Assembly (NCBI RefSeq): GCF_003711205.1
Contig: NZ_CP031013.1
Coordinates: 2,956,501 to 3,020,500 of the forward strand
Direction of reading: 5' to 3'
Length of the DNA: 64,000 bases
From: Polaromonas sp. SP1
GTDB lineage: Bacteria > Pseudomonadota > Gammaproteobacteria > Burkholderiales > Burkholderiaceae_C
Shown piece by piece: positions 53,086 through 62,127 of the stretch. Made by a program: the position numbers and the translations under genes. The notes under the pieces are model-generated. The model saw only the letters and a program-made list of their open reading frames with translations. It did not search any database and had not been told where the DNA came from. The first letter of the stretch is position 1; every line of letters starts with the position of its first letter.

Positions 53086-54006
53086 TTAGGGGAGGGGCAC
53101 GGCTTCGAGCATTGCCCGTACCTGCTCCACAGATCCGCGCCCGGCATCGCTGACGGGGATAAGCCGGTGCGCAGCGGTTTGCGGCAGCACGGCGGCGATA
53201 TCGTCCGGCGCCACGTAGTCCCGCTTGCTCAGAAAGGCCTGCGCTTTGGCAGCCCGCATGATGGCGATACCGGCGCGCGGGCTCAGGCCCTGCAAAAACC
53301 AGCGGCCCGAACGGGTCGCTGCCACCAGGTCCTGCAGGTAATTGAGCAAGGGCTCGGCCGCGTGGATTTGCGCCACCATTTGCTGCAGCTCCAGCAGGTC
53401 GTGCGGCGTCAGCAGGGCGGGCAATTGCTCGACCATGTCGCGGCGGTCGGCACCCCGCAAGAGCTCGCGCTCAGCCGCGCGGTCGGGGTAACCCAGCGAA
53501 ATCCGCATGTGAAAGCGGTCCAGCTGCGATTCGGGCAAGGCATAGGTGCCCAGCTGGTCGTGCGGGTTCTGGGTAGCGATCACAAAAAACGGCAAGGGCA
53601 GGGGACGGGTTTCGCCTTCCACGGTGACCTGTTTTTCTTCCATGGCTTCGAGCAAGGCGCTCTGGGTCTTCGGGCTGGCACGGTTGATTTCATCGGCCAG
53701 CAGCACCTGGGCAAAAACCGGCCCGGGATGAAACACAAAGCTTTCCTTCTGGCGCTCGTAAATCGACACGCCCGACAAATCGCTGGGCATCAGGTCGGCG
53801 GTGAACTGCACCCGGGAGAACTGCAGGCCGAAAGAGCGTGACAGCGCGTGGGCCAAGGTGGTTTTTCCCACACCGGGGACATCCTCAATCAGCAGGTGGC
53901 CGCCGGCCAGCAGGCAGGCGACACAATCCTGCACTTGCGCGGGCTTGCCGACAATGACCGTGTTAAGCTGATTCAGGAGCGATTGAAGTTTTTCTTTGAC
54001 GTTCAT
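53086..54006 (-). CDS. MoxR-family AAA+ ATPase
   Basis: 306-residue AAA+ chaperone-like ATPase of the MoxR group. LLIEDVPGVGKTTLAHAL is Walker A, QVLLADEINRASPKTQSALLEAMEEKQVT is Walker B and sensor region, FFVIATQNPHDQLGTYALPESQLDRFHM is sensor 1, and SPRAGIAIMRAAKAQAFLSKRDYV the lid. MoxR proteins work with DUF58 and vWA partners to assemble or activate client complexes. ATG 54006 is preferred to TTG 54015. The divergent histone-deacetylase-like gene begins only 41 nt away, so promoters overlap in an AT-rich stretch (TAATTTTTTACAAATTATTT). Confidence 0.93.
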   Translation of the reverse strand: MNVKEKLQSLLNQLNTVIVGKPAQVQDCVACLLAGGHLLIEDVPGVGKTTLAHALSRSFGLQFSRVQFTADLMPSDLSGVSIYERQKESFVFHPGPVFAQVLLADEINRASPKTQSALLEAMEEKQVTVEGETRPLPLPFFVIATQNPHDQLGTYALPESQLDRFHMRISLGYPDRAAERELLRGADRRDMVEQLPALLTPHDLLELQQMVAQIHAAEPLLNYLQDLVAATRSGRWFLQGLSPRAGIAIMRAAKAQAFLSKRDYVAPDDIAAVLPQTAAHRLIPVSDAGRGSVEQVRAMLEAVPLP

Positions 54007-54047
54007 GGGCGTCAACCATACCGTAATTTTTTACAAATTATTTCCCG

Positions 54048-55001
54048 ATGAGCACGACTGGTTATTTCAGCCACCCCGATTGCCATAAACACGAAATGGG
54101 CCCCGGCCACCCCGAGTGCCCGGAGCGGCTTGACGCCATTGAAGACTGGCTGCTGGCCACCGGCGTCAAGGACGCGCTGGACGTCCGCGAGGCGCCGCTG
54201 GCGTCGATCGGCGACATCGAACTGGGCCATGACCGCATGATGGTGGCGGCGATCCGCGGCCTGAGCGACAGCCTGGGCGACGACATCAATGCGGGTGGGC
54301 CTGCCTACGCCCAGATCGACCCCGACACCGCACTCAACATACACAGCTGGAACTCCGCCGTGCGCGCCGTGGGCGCCGTCCTGTCGGCCACCGACGCCGT
54401 CATGGCGGGTGAGATGGAAAACGCGTTTTGCGCCGTGCGCCCGCCCGGCCACCACGCGACCCATCGAAGGTCTATGGGGTTTTGCATCTTCAACAGCGTG
54501 GCGATTGCCGCCAAATATGCCCTGGAGCGCCACGGCCTCAAGCGCGTGGCGGTGATTGACTTCGACGTGCACCACGGCAACGGCACCGAAGACATCCTGA
54601 GCGGCGACGAGCGGGTGTTGATGGCGAGCTTTTTCCAGCACCCGTTCTACCCCTATACCGGCACCGAAAGCCACGCCGGCAACATGCTCAACCTGCCCGT
54701 GCCGGCCTACACCAAGGGCATGGCGGTGCGCGAGCTGATCGAGGCGACGTGGATTCCGCGGCTCGAGGAATTCAAGCCCGAGATGATTTTTATCAGCGCC
54801 GGTTTCGACGCGCACCGCGACGACGACCTCGGCCAGATGGGCCTGGTCGAGCAGGACTATGCCTGGATCACCCAGCGCCTGAAAGACGTCGCCCGGCGCC
54901 ATTCGCAAGGCCGCATCGTCTCGTCGCTGGAAGGCGGCTACAACCTCAACGCGCTGGCGCGCAGCGTGGAAGCGCACATTCGCGTCCTGGCCGACCTGTA
55001 G
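54048..55001 (+). CDS. Histone-deacetylase-like amidohydrolase (class II, acetylpolyamine/HDAH type)
   Basis: 317-residue zinc enzyme of the arginase/deacetylase superfamily. HPECPERLDAIEDWL is the N-terminal block. AVRPPGHHATHRRSMGFCIFN has the paired catalytic His, VAVIDFDVHHGNGTEDIL has the zinc Asp/His, and ISAGFDAHRDDDLGQMGL carries the second Asp. Bacterial relatives deacetylate acetylpolyamines or other N-acetyl compounds; the physiological substrate is unknown. It precedes an enoyl-CoA hydratase gene by 10 nt and is likely to be in one transcript with it and the MscS gene. Confidence 0.92.
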   Translation: MSTTGYFSHPDCHKHEMGPGHPECPERLDAIEDWLLATGVKDALDVREAPLASIGDIELGHDRMMVAAIRGLSDSLGDDINAGGPAYAQIDPDTALNIHSWNSAVRAVGAVLSATDAVMAGEMENAFCAVRPPGHHATHRRSMGFCIFNSVAIAAKYALERHGLKRVAVIDFDVHHGNGTEDILSGDERVLMASFFQHPFYPYTGTESHAGNMLNLPVPAYTKGMAVRELIEATWIPRLEEFKPEMIFISAGFDAHRDDDLGQMGLVEQDYAWITQRLKDVARRHSQGRIVSSLEGGYNLNALARSVEAHIRVLADL

Positions 55002-55011
55002 GGGCCGCTTG

Positions 55012-55815
55012 ATGAGTGCTGCGACCGCCGACCTGTCGGCTCCCGTGCTTCACACACAGGATGCACGTGGCGTGCACCGCCTGGTGCTCAACCGGCCTGC
55101 CAGTTTCAACACGCTGGGCGAGGACGTGCTGGCGGCGCTGCAGGCCGCGCTGGACGCGATTGCGCTTAACCCCCTGGCGCGTGCGGTGGTCATCTCGGCG
55201 CAAGGCAAGGCGTTTTGCGCCGGCCACAACCTCAAGGACATGCGCGCCCAGCCGGAGCTGGCGTACTACCAAAAGCTTTTTGCCCAATGCACGCGCATGA
55301 TGCTCAGCATCCAGAAGTTGCCGGTGCCGGTGATCGCGCAGGTGCAGGGCCTTGCGACGGCGGCAGGCTGCCAGCTGGTGGCGCAATGCGATCTGGCGGT
55401 GGCGGCCGGCAATGCCAGCTTTGGCGTCAACGGCATCGACGTCGGCCTGTTTTGTGCCACGCCCAGCGTGCCGCTGGTGCGCAACATGCCGGCCAAGCAG
55501 GCCATGGAAATGCTGATGACGGGCGACTTCATCACCGCCGACGAAGCGCGCGTGCGCGGGCTGGTCAACCGTGTCGTGCCGCTCGACTCGCTGGACGCCG
55601 AGGTCGAACAACTTCTGCAATCGCTGCTGCTCAAACCGCGCGAAGCGCTGGCCATGGGCAAGGCGCTTTTTTACCAGCAACGTGAAACCGGCATCGAGGC
55701 CGCCTACCAGCTGGCGGGCCAGTCCATGGCCTGCAACATGGCCGATGCCGTTGCACAGGAGGGCGTGCAAGCCTTCATCGAAAAAAGGAAACCCCAATGG
55801 CCGCCGGCGCCCTGA
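55012..55815 (+). CDS. Enoyl-CoA hydratase/isomerase family protein
   Basis: Crotonase-fold enzyme of 267 residues acting on CoA thioesters. VVISAQGKAFCAGHNLKDM holds the first oxyanion segment, with SFGVNGIDVGLFCATPSVPLVR around the second. AMEMLMTGDFITADEARVRGLVNRVV is the standard helical block. The usual catalytic Glu positions (E-x-x-x-G) do not read clearly: LATAAGCQLVAQCD lies at one and FGVNGIDVG at the other. Hydratase activity is therefore not certain, and another crotonase reaction is possible. ATG 55012 is chosen. The 3' end overlaps the MscS gene by 19 nt. Confidence 0.87.
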   Translation: MSAATADLSAPVLHTQDARGVHRLVLNRPASFNTLGEDVLAALQAALDAIALNPLARAVVISAQGKAFCAGHNLKDMRAQPELAYYQKLFAQCTRMMLSIQKLPVPVIAQVQGLATAAGCQLVAQCDLAVAAGNASFGVNGIDVGLFCATPSVPLVRNMPAKQAMEMLMTGDFITADEARVRGLVNRVVPLDSLDAEVEQLLQSLLLKPREALAMGKALFYQQRETGIEAAYQLAGQSMACNMADAVAQEGVQAFIEKRKPQWPPAP

Positions 55816-57161
55816 CGAACCGTCCCCCTGCCCGCATCGACACCCTGGACGGCTGGTTTGCCGCACTGGCCCAGCCCAGCTCCCTGACGGAGCTCGCCAC
55901 CCTGATTGGCTGCGCGCTGCTGGCCTGGCTGGTGGTGCGCGTGGCGGGCCGTGCGCGCATGGCGGTTGACGGCACGTCCATCCTCTTTGGGCGGCGCGTG
56001 ATTGACGGCGTGCTGTTTCCCTTGCTGCTGCTGTTCTTTGCGTACACGGCGCAGGCGCTTCTGGCCAGGATTTTCCCCACGGCCGTGTTCAAGGTCGCCA
56101 TCCCGGTGCTGCTGTCGCTGGCGGTGATACGCCTGGGCGTCAAGGTGCTGCAGGTTGCCTTCAAGGACGCGCCGGTGGTGCGTGCGCTGGAGCGCACCAT
56201 CTCCTGGCTGGCCTGGATCGCCATGGTGCTGTGGGTCAGCGGCCTGCTGCCCGTCGTGCTTGATGAACTGGACGACATCAAGTGGAAGGTCGGCAATTCC
56301 AACCTGTCGGTGCGCACCATGCTTGAAGGTGCGGTGACGGCCGGCGTGGTCTTGCTCATCACGCTCTGGATTTCTTCGGCCATCGAGGCGCGCCTGCTGC
56401 GCAAGGCCACCGGCAACGAGCTTTCACTGCGCAAGGCGGTGGCCAATGCGGTGCGTGTCGTGCTGATGTTTGTCGGTTTGCTGATGGCGCTGTCCTCGGT
56501 GGGCATCGACCTGACGGCTTTGTCGGTACTGGGCGGCGCCATCGGTGTGGGCGTGGGTTTCGGCCTGCAAAAGCTCGCCGCCAACTATGTCAGCGGCTTT
56601 GTCATGCTGGCCGAGCGCAGTGTGCGCATCGGCGACAACGTTCGCGTCGATACCTTCGAGGGGCGTATCACCGACATCAATGCGCGCTACACCGTGGTGC
56701 GCGCGCCTTCAGGGCGAGAGTCCATCGTACCCAACGAAATGTTCATCAGCACGCGTATTGAAAACCTCTCGCTCAGCGACACGCAGGTCTTGCAGTCCAC
56801 CGTGATCTCGGTGGGGTATGACAGCGACGTCGAACTGGTGATGCGCCTGCTTACCGAGGCAGCGCTCAAACAGGACCGCGTCATGCGTGACCCCGGTCCC
56901 GGCGTCAACCTCACCAATTTCGGCGCCGATGGGCTGGAGTTCACCCTCAATTACTGGATGACAGACCCGGAAAACGGCCAGCAAAACCTGCGCTCCCGCG
57001 TCAACCTGGCCGTCCTGGCGTCCTTGCGGGCGCACGGCATTGACATTCCTTACCCTCAGCGGGTGGTGCATACCCGTGTGAGTGTTGCCGAAGAGGCAAA
57101 AGGAAAAGATGACGCCGGCGGCAGCAAGGCCGGCCACGCCACCCCGGCCAAACCATCCTGA
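55797..57161 (+). CDS. Mechanosensitive ion channel (MscS family)
   Basis: Inner-membrane channel of 454 residues that releases solutes on osmotic down-shock. Hydrophobic segments lie at about 35-53, 70-90, 95-115, 135-155, 175-195 and 220-240. The pore helix and beta domain follow: ALSVLGGAIGVGVGFGLQKLAANYVSGFVML, then RIGDNVRVDTFEGRITDINARYTVV and PSGRESIVPNEMFISTRIENLS. The C-terminal beta/alpha vestibule ends with a Lys/Gly tail. The start ATG lies inside the end of the hydratase gene (19-nt overlap), so it is read from the same transcript. Confidence 0.92.
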   Translation: MAAGALTNRPPARIDTLDGWFAALAQPSSLTELATLIGCALLAWLVVRVAGRARMAVDGTSILFGRRVIDGVLFPLLLLFFAYTAQALLARIFPTAVFKVAIPVLLSLAVIRLGVKVLQVAFKDAPVVRALERTISWLAWIAMVLWVSGLLPVVLDELDDIKWKVGNSNLSVRTMLEGAVTAGVVLLITLWISSAIEARLLRKATGNELSLRKAVANAVRVVLMFVGLLMALSSVGIDLTALSVLGGAIGVGVGFGLQKLAANYVSGFVMLAERSVRIGDNVRVDTFEGRITDINARYTVVRAPSGRESIVPNEMFISTRIENLSLSDTQVLQSTVISVGYDSDVELVMRLLTEAALKQDRVMRDPGPGVNLTNFGADGLEFTLNYWMTDPENGQQNLRSRVNLAVLASLRAHGIDIPYPQRVVHTRVSVAEEAKGKDDAGGSKAGHATPAKPS

Positions 57162-57275
57162 GCAGGGCTGTTTCTGCCTTTCCTCCGCCCCAATTGACGC
57201 CTGAAAGACACCTGCAGGACAGGGGTTGGGCAGGATGCTCTAATTCCTTGTGTCCGGCCCTCTATAATGAAAAAT

Positions 57276-57289
57276 AGAACGACCGTTCT
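57276..57289. promoter_or_regulatory. Inverted-repeat operator, TetR-type candidate, upstream of etfBA
   Basis: AGAACG-AC-CGTTCT, two exact 6-bp half-sites with a 2-bp centre, just downstream of TATAAT. A repressor here would block the initiation region. The shape suits a TetR-family regulator of fatty-acid oxidation; which one cannot be read from the site. Confidence 0.6.
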
Positions 57290-57377
57290 TTTTCTGCCTG
57301 GTCCTCCTGAATACCCTCCGGCAACCAGTCCAGCGCCCCGCACCCGGGGCGCCGCAGCATAGAATGCAAAGCTTACG

Positions 57378-57393
57378 TTTACGTCAACGTCAA
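57378..57393. promoter_or_regulatory. Inverted-repeat operator, LiuR-type candidate, upstream of etfBA
   Basis: TTTACGT-CA-ACGTCAA (57378-57393), half-sites TTTACGT and TTGACGT with a 2-bp centre. This resembles the binding motif I recall for LiuR, a MerR-family regulator of branched-chain amino-acid and fatty-acid catabolism in proteobacteria. It lies about 75 bp before the etfB start. Confidence 0.5.
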
Positions 57394-57465
57394 TTCGATC
57401 CCGATTTCGTTTCGATTTCATCCGATTTCAATTAGTACTCAATCCATCAACTCTGGAGTCCTCTC

Positions 57466-58215
57466 ATGAAGGTCTTGGTTCCCGTCAAACGCGTTGTGGA
57501 CTACAACGTCAAAGTCCGCGTCAAATCCGATGGCACCGGTGTCGACATCGCCAACGTCAAGATGAGCATGAACCCGTTTGACGAGATCGCCGTCGAAGAG
57601 GCGACCCGCCTGAAAGAAAAAGGCGTCGTGACCGAGGTCATCGCCGTCAGCTGCGGCGTGCTGCAGTGCCAGGAAACCCTGCGCACCGCCATGGCCATCG
57701 GCGCCGACCGCGCCATCCTGGTCGAAACCGCCGAAGAGTTGCAGCCGCTGGCCGTGGCCAAACTGCTCAAGGCGCTGGTCGAAAAAGAACAACCGCAGCT
57801 CGTCATCCTCGGCAAACAGGCGATTGACGACGACTGCAACCAGACCGGCCAGATGCTGGCTGCGCTGCTGGGGTGGCCGCAAGCCACCTTCGCCTCCAAG
57901 GTTGAAGTCGAAGGCACGAGCGCCAAGGTCACGCGCGAAGTCGACGGCGGCCTGGAAACCCTCTCGCTCACGCTGCCGGCCATCATCACGACCGACCTGC
58001 GCCTGAATGAACCGCGCTACGTCACCTTGCCCAACATCATGAAGGCCAAGAAAAAGCAGCTCGACAACATCAAGCCCGAAGACCTCGGTGTCGACGTCAA
58101 GCCGCGCATCAAGACCTTGAAGGTCAGCGAGCCGCCCAAGCGCAGCGCCGGCATCAAGGTGGCCGACGTGGCCGCCCTGGTGGACAAGCTCAAGAACGAA
58201 GCCAAAGTAATTTAA
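57466..58215 (+). CDS. etfB: Electron-transfer flavoprotein beta subunit
   Basis: Small subunit of the FAD- and AMP-containing carrier that takes electrons from acyl-CoA dehydrogenases to ETF:quinone oxidoreductase. 249 residues, full-length. [28 protein letters not shown] opens the protein; [21 protein letters not shown] is the conserved helix. [30 protein letters not shown] contains the DDxxxTG-like loop. The C-terminal [18 protein letters not shown] segment anchors the partner. It is 11 nt upstream of etfA and follows a control region with two inverted repeats. Confidence 0.97.
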   Translation: MKVLVPVKRVVDYNVKVRVKSDGTGVDIANVKMSMNPFDEIAVEEATRLKEKGVVTEVIAVSCGVLQCQETLRTAMAIGADRAILVETAEELQPLAVAKLLKALVEKEQPQLVILGKQAIDDDCNQTGQMLAALLGWPQATFASKVEVEGTSAKVTREVDGGLETLSLTLPAIITTDLRLNEPRYVTLPNIMKAKKKQLDNIKPEDLGVDVKPRIKTLKVSEPPKRSAGIKVADVAALVDKLKNEAKVI

Positions 58216-58226
58216 GGACTGATGAC

Positions 58227-59159
58227 ATGACCGCACTCGTTATTGCAGAACACGACAACGCCAGCATCAAGCCAGCGACGCTGAACACCGTGACCGCAGC
58301 CGCCCAGTGCGGCGGCGACGTCCACGTGCTGGTGGCCGGCAAGGGCGCCGAAGCCGCCGCCAAGGCTGCCGCCGCCATCGCCGGAGTGGCCAAAGTCATT
58401 CACGTCGAAGGCGAGCACTTCGCCCACGGCCTGGCCGAGAACATGGCCGCGCAAGTCGTAGCCATCGCCTCCGCTTATTCGCACATCCTGTTTCCCGCCA
58501 CCGCCTCGGGCAAGAACATCGCCCCCCGCGTGGCTGCCACGCTGGATGTCGGCCAGATCTCCGACATCACCAAAGTCGATGCCGCCGACACCTTCGAGCG
58601 CCCCATCTACGCCGGCAACGCGATTGCCATCGTGCAAAGCCTGGACGCGACCAAAGTGATTACCGTGCGCACCACCGGCTTTGATGCCGCGGCCGCTACC
58701 GGTGGCTCCGCTGCGATTGAAACGCCCGCAGGCGTGGCCGACAGCGGCAAGTCGACCTTCCTCGGCTCCGAAATCGCCAAGAGCGACCGCCCTGAACTGA
58801 CGGCCGCCAAGATCATCGTCTCCGGCGGCCGCGCCATGGGCTCCAGCGAGAAGTTCAACGAAGTGCTGACGCCGCTGGCCGACAAGCTGGGCGCAGCCCT
58901 CGGTGCTTCACGTGCCGCGGTCGATGCGGGCTACGCCCCCAACGACTGGCAAGTGGGCCAGACCGGCAAGATCGTGGCGCCCCAGCTCTACATCGCCGCC
59001 GGTATCTCCGGCGCGATCCAGCATCTGGCCGGCATGAAAGACAGCAAGGTCATCGTCGCGATCAACAAGGATCCTGAAGCGCCGATTTTCAGCGTCGCCG
59101 ACTACGGCCTGGAAGCCGACCTGTTCACGGCCGTGCCTGAGCTGGTCGCAGCACTGTAA
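58227..59159 (+). CDS. etfA: Electron-transfer flavoprotein alpha subunit
   Basis: FAD-binding subunit of ETF, 310 residues. [24 protein letters not shown] begins domain I. The C-terminal FAD-binding domain has [89 protein letters not shown] and [11 protein letters not shown], with the usual FAD contacts (GISGAIQH). It is preceded by AAGGACTGATGAC as ribosome site and followed by a strong terminator. Forms one operon with etfB; the acyl-CoA dehydrogenase gene follows after the terminator. Confidence 0.97.
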   Translation: MTALVIAEHDNASIKPATLNTVTAAAQCGGDVHVLVAGKGAEAAAKAAAAIAGVAKVIHVEGEHFAHGLAENMAAQVVAIASAYSHILFPATASGKNIAPRVAATLDVGQISDITKVDAADTFERPIYAGNAIAIVQSLDATKVITVRTTGFDAAAATGGSAAIETPAGVADSGKSTFLGSEIAKSDRPELTAAKIIVSGGRAMGSSEKFNEVLTPLADKLGAALGASRAAVDAGYAPNDWQVGQTGKIVAPQLYIAAGISGAIQHLAGMKDSKVIVAINKDPEAPIFSVADYGLEADLFTAVPELVAAL

Positions 59160-59170
59160 TTGCAGTCAGC

Positions 59171-59197
59171 AAAGGGCGTCTTCTTGACGCCCTTTTT
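59171..59197 (+). terminator. Terminator after etfA
   Basis: Perfect 10-bp stem AAAGGGCGTC / GACGCCCTTT (59171-59180 with 59186-59195), loop TTCTT, then T residues. It separates etfBA from the acyl-CoA dehydrogenase gene. Confidence 0.93.
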
Positions 59198-59250
59198 GTA
59201 TCCGGACTTGCCGCGCACCGACGGCAGCCATCGACTACGTGGAGAGACAA

Positions 59251-61041
59251 ATGAGCTACATCGCCCCCCTCAAGGACATGCTGTTTGACATCAAGCACCT
59301 GGCCAACATCGAACAGATCGCACAAATCCCGGGCTTTGAAGAAGCCGGCTTCGACACCGCGCAGGCCGTGCTTGAAGAATGCGCCAAGTTCAACGAAGGG
59401 GTGCTGGCGCCGCTGAACCGCGACGGCGACATTAATCCTTCCAGCTGGAAGAACGGTGAAGTCACCACCACGCCCGGTTTCAAGGATGCCTTCCGCCAAT
59501 ACGTTGAAGGCGGCTGGCAGGGCCTGCAGCACCCGGCTGATTTTGGCGGCCAGGGCCTGCCCAAAACCATAGGCGCGGCCTGCGGCGAGATGCTCAACTC
59601 CGCCAACATGAGTTTTGCGCTGTGCCCGCTGCTAAGCGACGGCGCCATCGAAGCGCTGCTCACAGCCGGCTCCGACGACCTCAAGGCGGTCTACCTCGAA
59701 AAGCTGGTGAGCGGCCAATGGACCGGCACCATGAACCTGACCGAGCCGCAGGCCGGCTCCGACCTCGCGATGGTGCGCAGCCGTGCCGAGCCGCAGCCCG
59801 ACGGCACCTACAAAGTCTTCGGCACCAAGATCTTCATCACCTACGGTGAGCACGACATGGCCGAGAACATCGTGCACCTGGTGCTGGCCCGCGTCACCGG
59901 CGCGCCCGAAGGCGTCAAAGGCATCAGCCTGTTTGTCGTGCCCAAGTTCATGGTCGGCAAAGACGGCGCCCTCGGCGCGCGCAACGACGTGCACTGCGTG
60001 AGCATCGAGCACAAGATGGGCATCAAGGCATCGCCCACCGCTGTGCTGCAGTACGGCGACCACGGCGGCGCCGTCGGCTACATCGTCGGTGAAGAAAACC
60101 GCGGCCTCGAGTACATGTTCATCATGATGAACTCGGCGCGCTACGCCGTCGGCATGCAGGGCATCGCGATTGCCGAGCGGGCTTATCAAAAGGCTGTGGC
60201 ATTTTCCAAAGACCGCGTGCAGAGCCGCCCGGTCGACGGCTCCATCAAGGCGAGCGCGCCCATCATTCACCACCCGGACGTGAAACGCATGCTGATGACC
60301 ATGCGCGCCTACATTGAAGGCTGCCGCGCCATGGCTTCAGTCGCCGCTGCCGCTTACGACGCAACGCACCACCATCCCGATGCCGACGTGCGCAAGCAGA
60401 ACCAGGCGTTTTACGAGTTCATGGTGCCGCTGGTCAAAGGCTACAGCACCGAGATGAGCCTTGAAGTGACATCGCTGGGCGTGCAGGTGCACGGCGGCAT
60501 GGGCTTTATTGAAGAAACCGGCGCGGCCCAGTACTACCGCGACGCCAAGATTTTGACGATCTACGAAGGCACGACGGCCATCCAGGCCAACGACCTGATC
60601 GGCCGCAAGACTTCGCGCGACGGCGGCCAGACGGCCAAGGCGATTGCCGCGCAGATTGAAAAAACCGAGAACGAGCTGATCAAGCAGGGCAGTGCCGATG
60701 CCGTCGCCGTGGCCAGGCGCCTGAAGGCTGCGCGCATTGCGTTCATTGACGTGGTCGACTTTGTGGCCGGCAATACCAAGGCCAGCCCCAACGCCGTGTT
60801 TGCCGGCAGCGTGCCTTACCTCATGCTCGCGGGCAATGTGGTGGCCGGCTGGCAGATGGCGCGCTCGCTGTTGGTGGCACAAGAACAAATCGCGCAAGGC
60901 GTTGACGTCGCCTTCATGCAGGCCAAGATCACGACCGCACGCTTTTACGCCGACCACCTGCTGACCAAGGCGCCCGGCGTGCGCGACAGCATTGTGGAAG
61001 GCGCAGACAGCGTGACGGCGCTGGCGCTGGAAGCATTCTGA
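59251..61041 (+). CDS. Acyl-CoA dehydrogenase, DmdC/long type
   Basis: FAD-dependent acyl-CoA dehydrogenase of 596 residues, longer than the 380-residue classical form because of the extra C-terminal domain of the DmdC-like group. SYIAPLKDMLFDIKHLANIEQI is the typical N-terminus. LTEPQAGSDLAMVRSRA, IFITYGEHDMAENIVHLVLARV and KMGIKASPTAVLQYGDHGGAVGYIVGEENRGLEYMFIMMNSARYAVGMQGIAIAERAY form the FAD core. The catalytic Glu is probably in the ILTIYEGTTAIQANDLIGRK segment. The substrate class (fatty, branched or methylthio-propionyl CoA) is open. ATG 59251 is chosen over GTG 59239; GGAGAG precedes it. It feeds electrons to EtfAB. Confidence 0.93.
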   Translation: MSYIAPLKDMLFDIKHLANIEQIAQIPGFEEAGFDTAQAVLEECAKFNEGVLAPLNRDGDINPSSWKNGEVTTTPGFKDAFRQYVEGGWQGLQHPADFGGQGLPKTIGAACGEMLNSANMSFALCPLLSDGAIEALLTAGSDDLKAVYLEKLVSGQWTGTMNLTEPQAGSDLAMVRSRAEPQPDGTYKVFGTKIFITYGEHDMAENIVHLVLARVTGAPEGVKGISLFVVPKFMVGKDGALGARNDVHCVSIEHKMGIKASPTAVLQYGDHGGAVGYIVGEENRGLEYMFIMMNSARYAVGMQGIAIAERAYQKAVAFSKDRVQSRPVDGSIKASAPIIHHPDVKRMLMTMRAYIEGCRAMASVAAAAYDATHHHPDADVRKQNQAFYEFMVPLVKGYSTEMSLEVTSLGVQVHGGMGFIEETGAAQYYRDAKILTIYEGTTAIQANDLIGRKTSRDGGQTAKAIAAQIEKTENELIKQGSADAVAVARRLKAARIAFIDVVDFVAGNTKASPNAVFAGSVPYLMLAGNVVAGWQMARSLLVAQEQIAQGVDVAFMQAKITTARFYADHLLTKAPGVRDSIVEGADSVTALALEAF

Positions 61042-61061
61042 GCTTCCGGCCGCCGCCTTCT

Positions 61062-61119
61062 GCTATCAAATAAATAGCTATCAGCCCAGGTGCTTATTGG
61101 GCTGGAGCACGTTTTTACT
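61062..61119. repeat. Dispersed palindromic repeat, family A, copy 11
   Basis: GCTATCAAATAAATAGC at 61062-61078, CAGCCCAGGTGCTTATTGGGCTGGAGC from 61083, then a TTTTT run. It lies between the acyl-CoA dehydrogenase and nitronate monooxygenase genes. Confidence 0.75.
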
Positions 61120-61146
61120 TAAAACCAAGAGACACACGGAGCCACC

Positions 61147-62109
61147 ATGTCCAGACTGCCCGGCGCATTGAACAAGCTGCCTTTGCCCATCATCGGCTCG
61201 CCGCTCTTCATCATCAGCAACCCGAAACTGGTGATTGCGCAGTGCAAGGCTGGTGTGGTCGGCGCCATGCCCGCGCTCAACGCACGGCCTGCGTCGCAGC
61301 TTGACGAATGGCTCGCCGAAATCACCGAGGCGCTGGCCGCCCACAACAAGGCCAACCCCGACAAGCCCGCCGCGCCTTTTGCCATCAACCAGATCGTTCA
61401 CAAGTCCAACGACCGGCTCGAGCACGACATGGAGATGTGCGTGAAGTACAAGGTGCCCATCTACATCACCAGCCTTGGCGCGCGTGAAGACATCAACGCG
61501 GCAGCGCACAGCTACGGCGGCGTGGTGCTGCACGACATCATCAACAACAAGTTCGCCCGCAAGGCGATTGAAAAGGGCGCCGACGGCCTTGTGGCCGTGG
61601 CCGCCGGAGCAGGCGGCCACGCAGGCGTGAAGAGCCCGTTCGCACTCATCCAGGAAATCCGCCAGTGGTTTGACGGCCCGCTGGCCCTCTCCGGCGCCAT
61701 CTCTACCGGCGGCGCCGTGCTGGCCGCGCAGGCCATGGGCGCCGACTTTGCCTACATCGGCTCGGCCTTCATCGCGACGGAAGAAGCGCGCGCCGCCGAC
61801 GCCTACAAGCAAGCCATCGTCGACGGCAACTCCGACGACATCGTCTACAGCAGCCTCTTCACCGGCGTGCACGGCAACTACCTCGCGCCATCGATTCGCG
61901 CCGCCGGCATGGACCCGGACAATTTGCCCGAAGGCGACGTCAAGACCATGAACTTCGGCGGCGGCGAAGGCAGCAAGTCCAAGGCCTGGAAAGACATCTG
62001 GGGATGCGGCCAGGGCATTGGCTCCGTCAGCAAGGTGCAACCCGCTGCGGACTACATCGCCCAGCTCAGCCGCGAATATGAGCAGGCGCGCCAGCGGGTC
62101 TGCGCTTAA
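61147..62109 (+). CDS. Nitronate monooxygenase family protein (2-nitropropane dioxygenase-like)
   Basis: FMN-dependent TIM-barrel enzyme of 320 residues. LPLPIIGSPLFIISNPKLVIAQCKAGVVGAMPALN is the typical start. GADGLVAVAAGAGGHAGVKSP carries the Gly-rich flavin loop and the GGHAG active-site His. LALSGAISTGGAVLAAQAMGADFAYIGSAFIATEEA is the C-terminal flavin-phosphate region. Family members oxidise nitronates or act as NADH:quinone reductases or enoyl reductases; the reaction here is unknown. Its position after the acyl-CoA dehydrogenase gene fits acyl or nitro-acid metabolism but is not proof. Confidence 0.9.
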   Translation: MSRLPGALNKLPLPIIGSPLFIISNPKLVIAQCKAGVVGAMPALNARPASQLDEWLAEITEALAAHNKANPDKPAAPFAINQIVHKSNDRLEHDMEMCVKYKVPIYITSLGAREDINAAAHSYGGVVLHDIINNKFARKAIEKGADGLVAVAAGAGGHAGVKSPFALIQEIRQWFDGPLALSGAISTGGAVLAAQAMGADFAYIGSAFIATEEARAADAYKQAIVDGNSDDIVYSSLFTGVHGNYLAPSIRAAGMDPDNLPEGDVKTMNFGGGEGSKSKAWKDIWGCGQGIGSVSKVQPAADYIAQLSREYEQARQRVCA

Positions 62110-62127
62110 TTACTGTCCGTTTCATGA

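Larger units (their letters stand above)
57162..57465 (+). promoter_or_regulatory. Leader and control region of etfBA
   Basis: 304 bp without a gene. It holds a TATAAT -10 at 57263-57268 with a weak TAATTC -35 at 57241-57246 (16-bp spacer). A perfect inverted repeat AGAACG-AC-CGTTCT lies at 57276-57289, just after the -10. A second inverted repeat TTTACGT-CA-ACGTCAA lies at 57378-57393. Three CGATTTC repeats start at 57402, 57413 and 57423, and an AGGAGTCC-type ribosome site precedes ATG 57466. The layout is that of a repressor-controlled promoter with a long leader. Confidence 0.65.
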
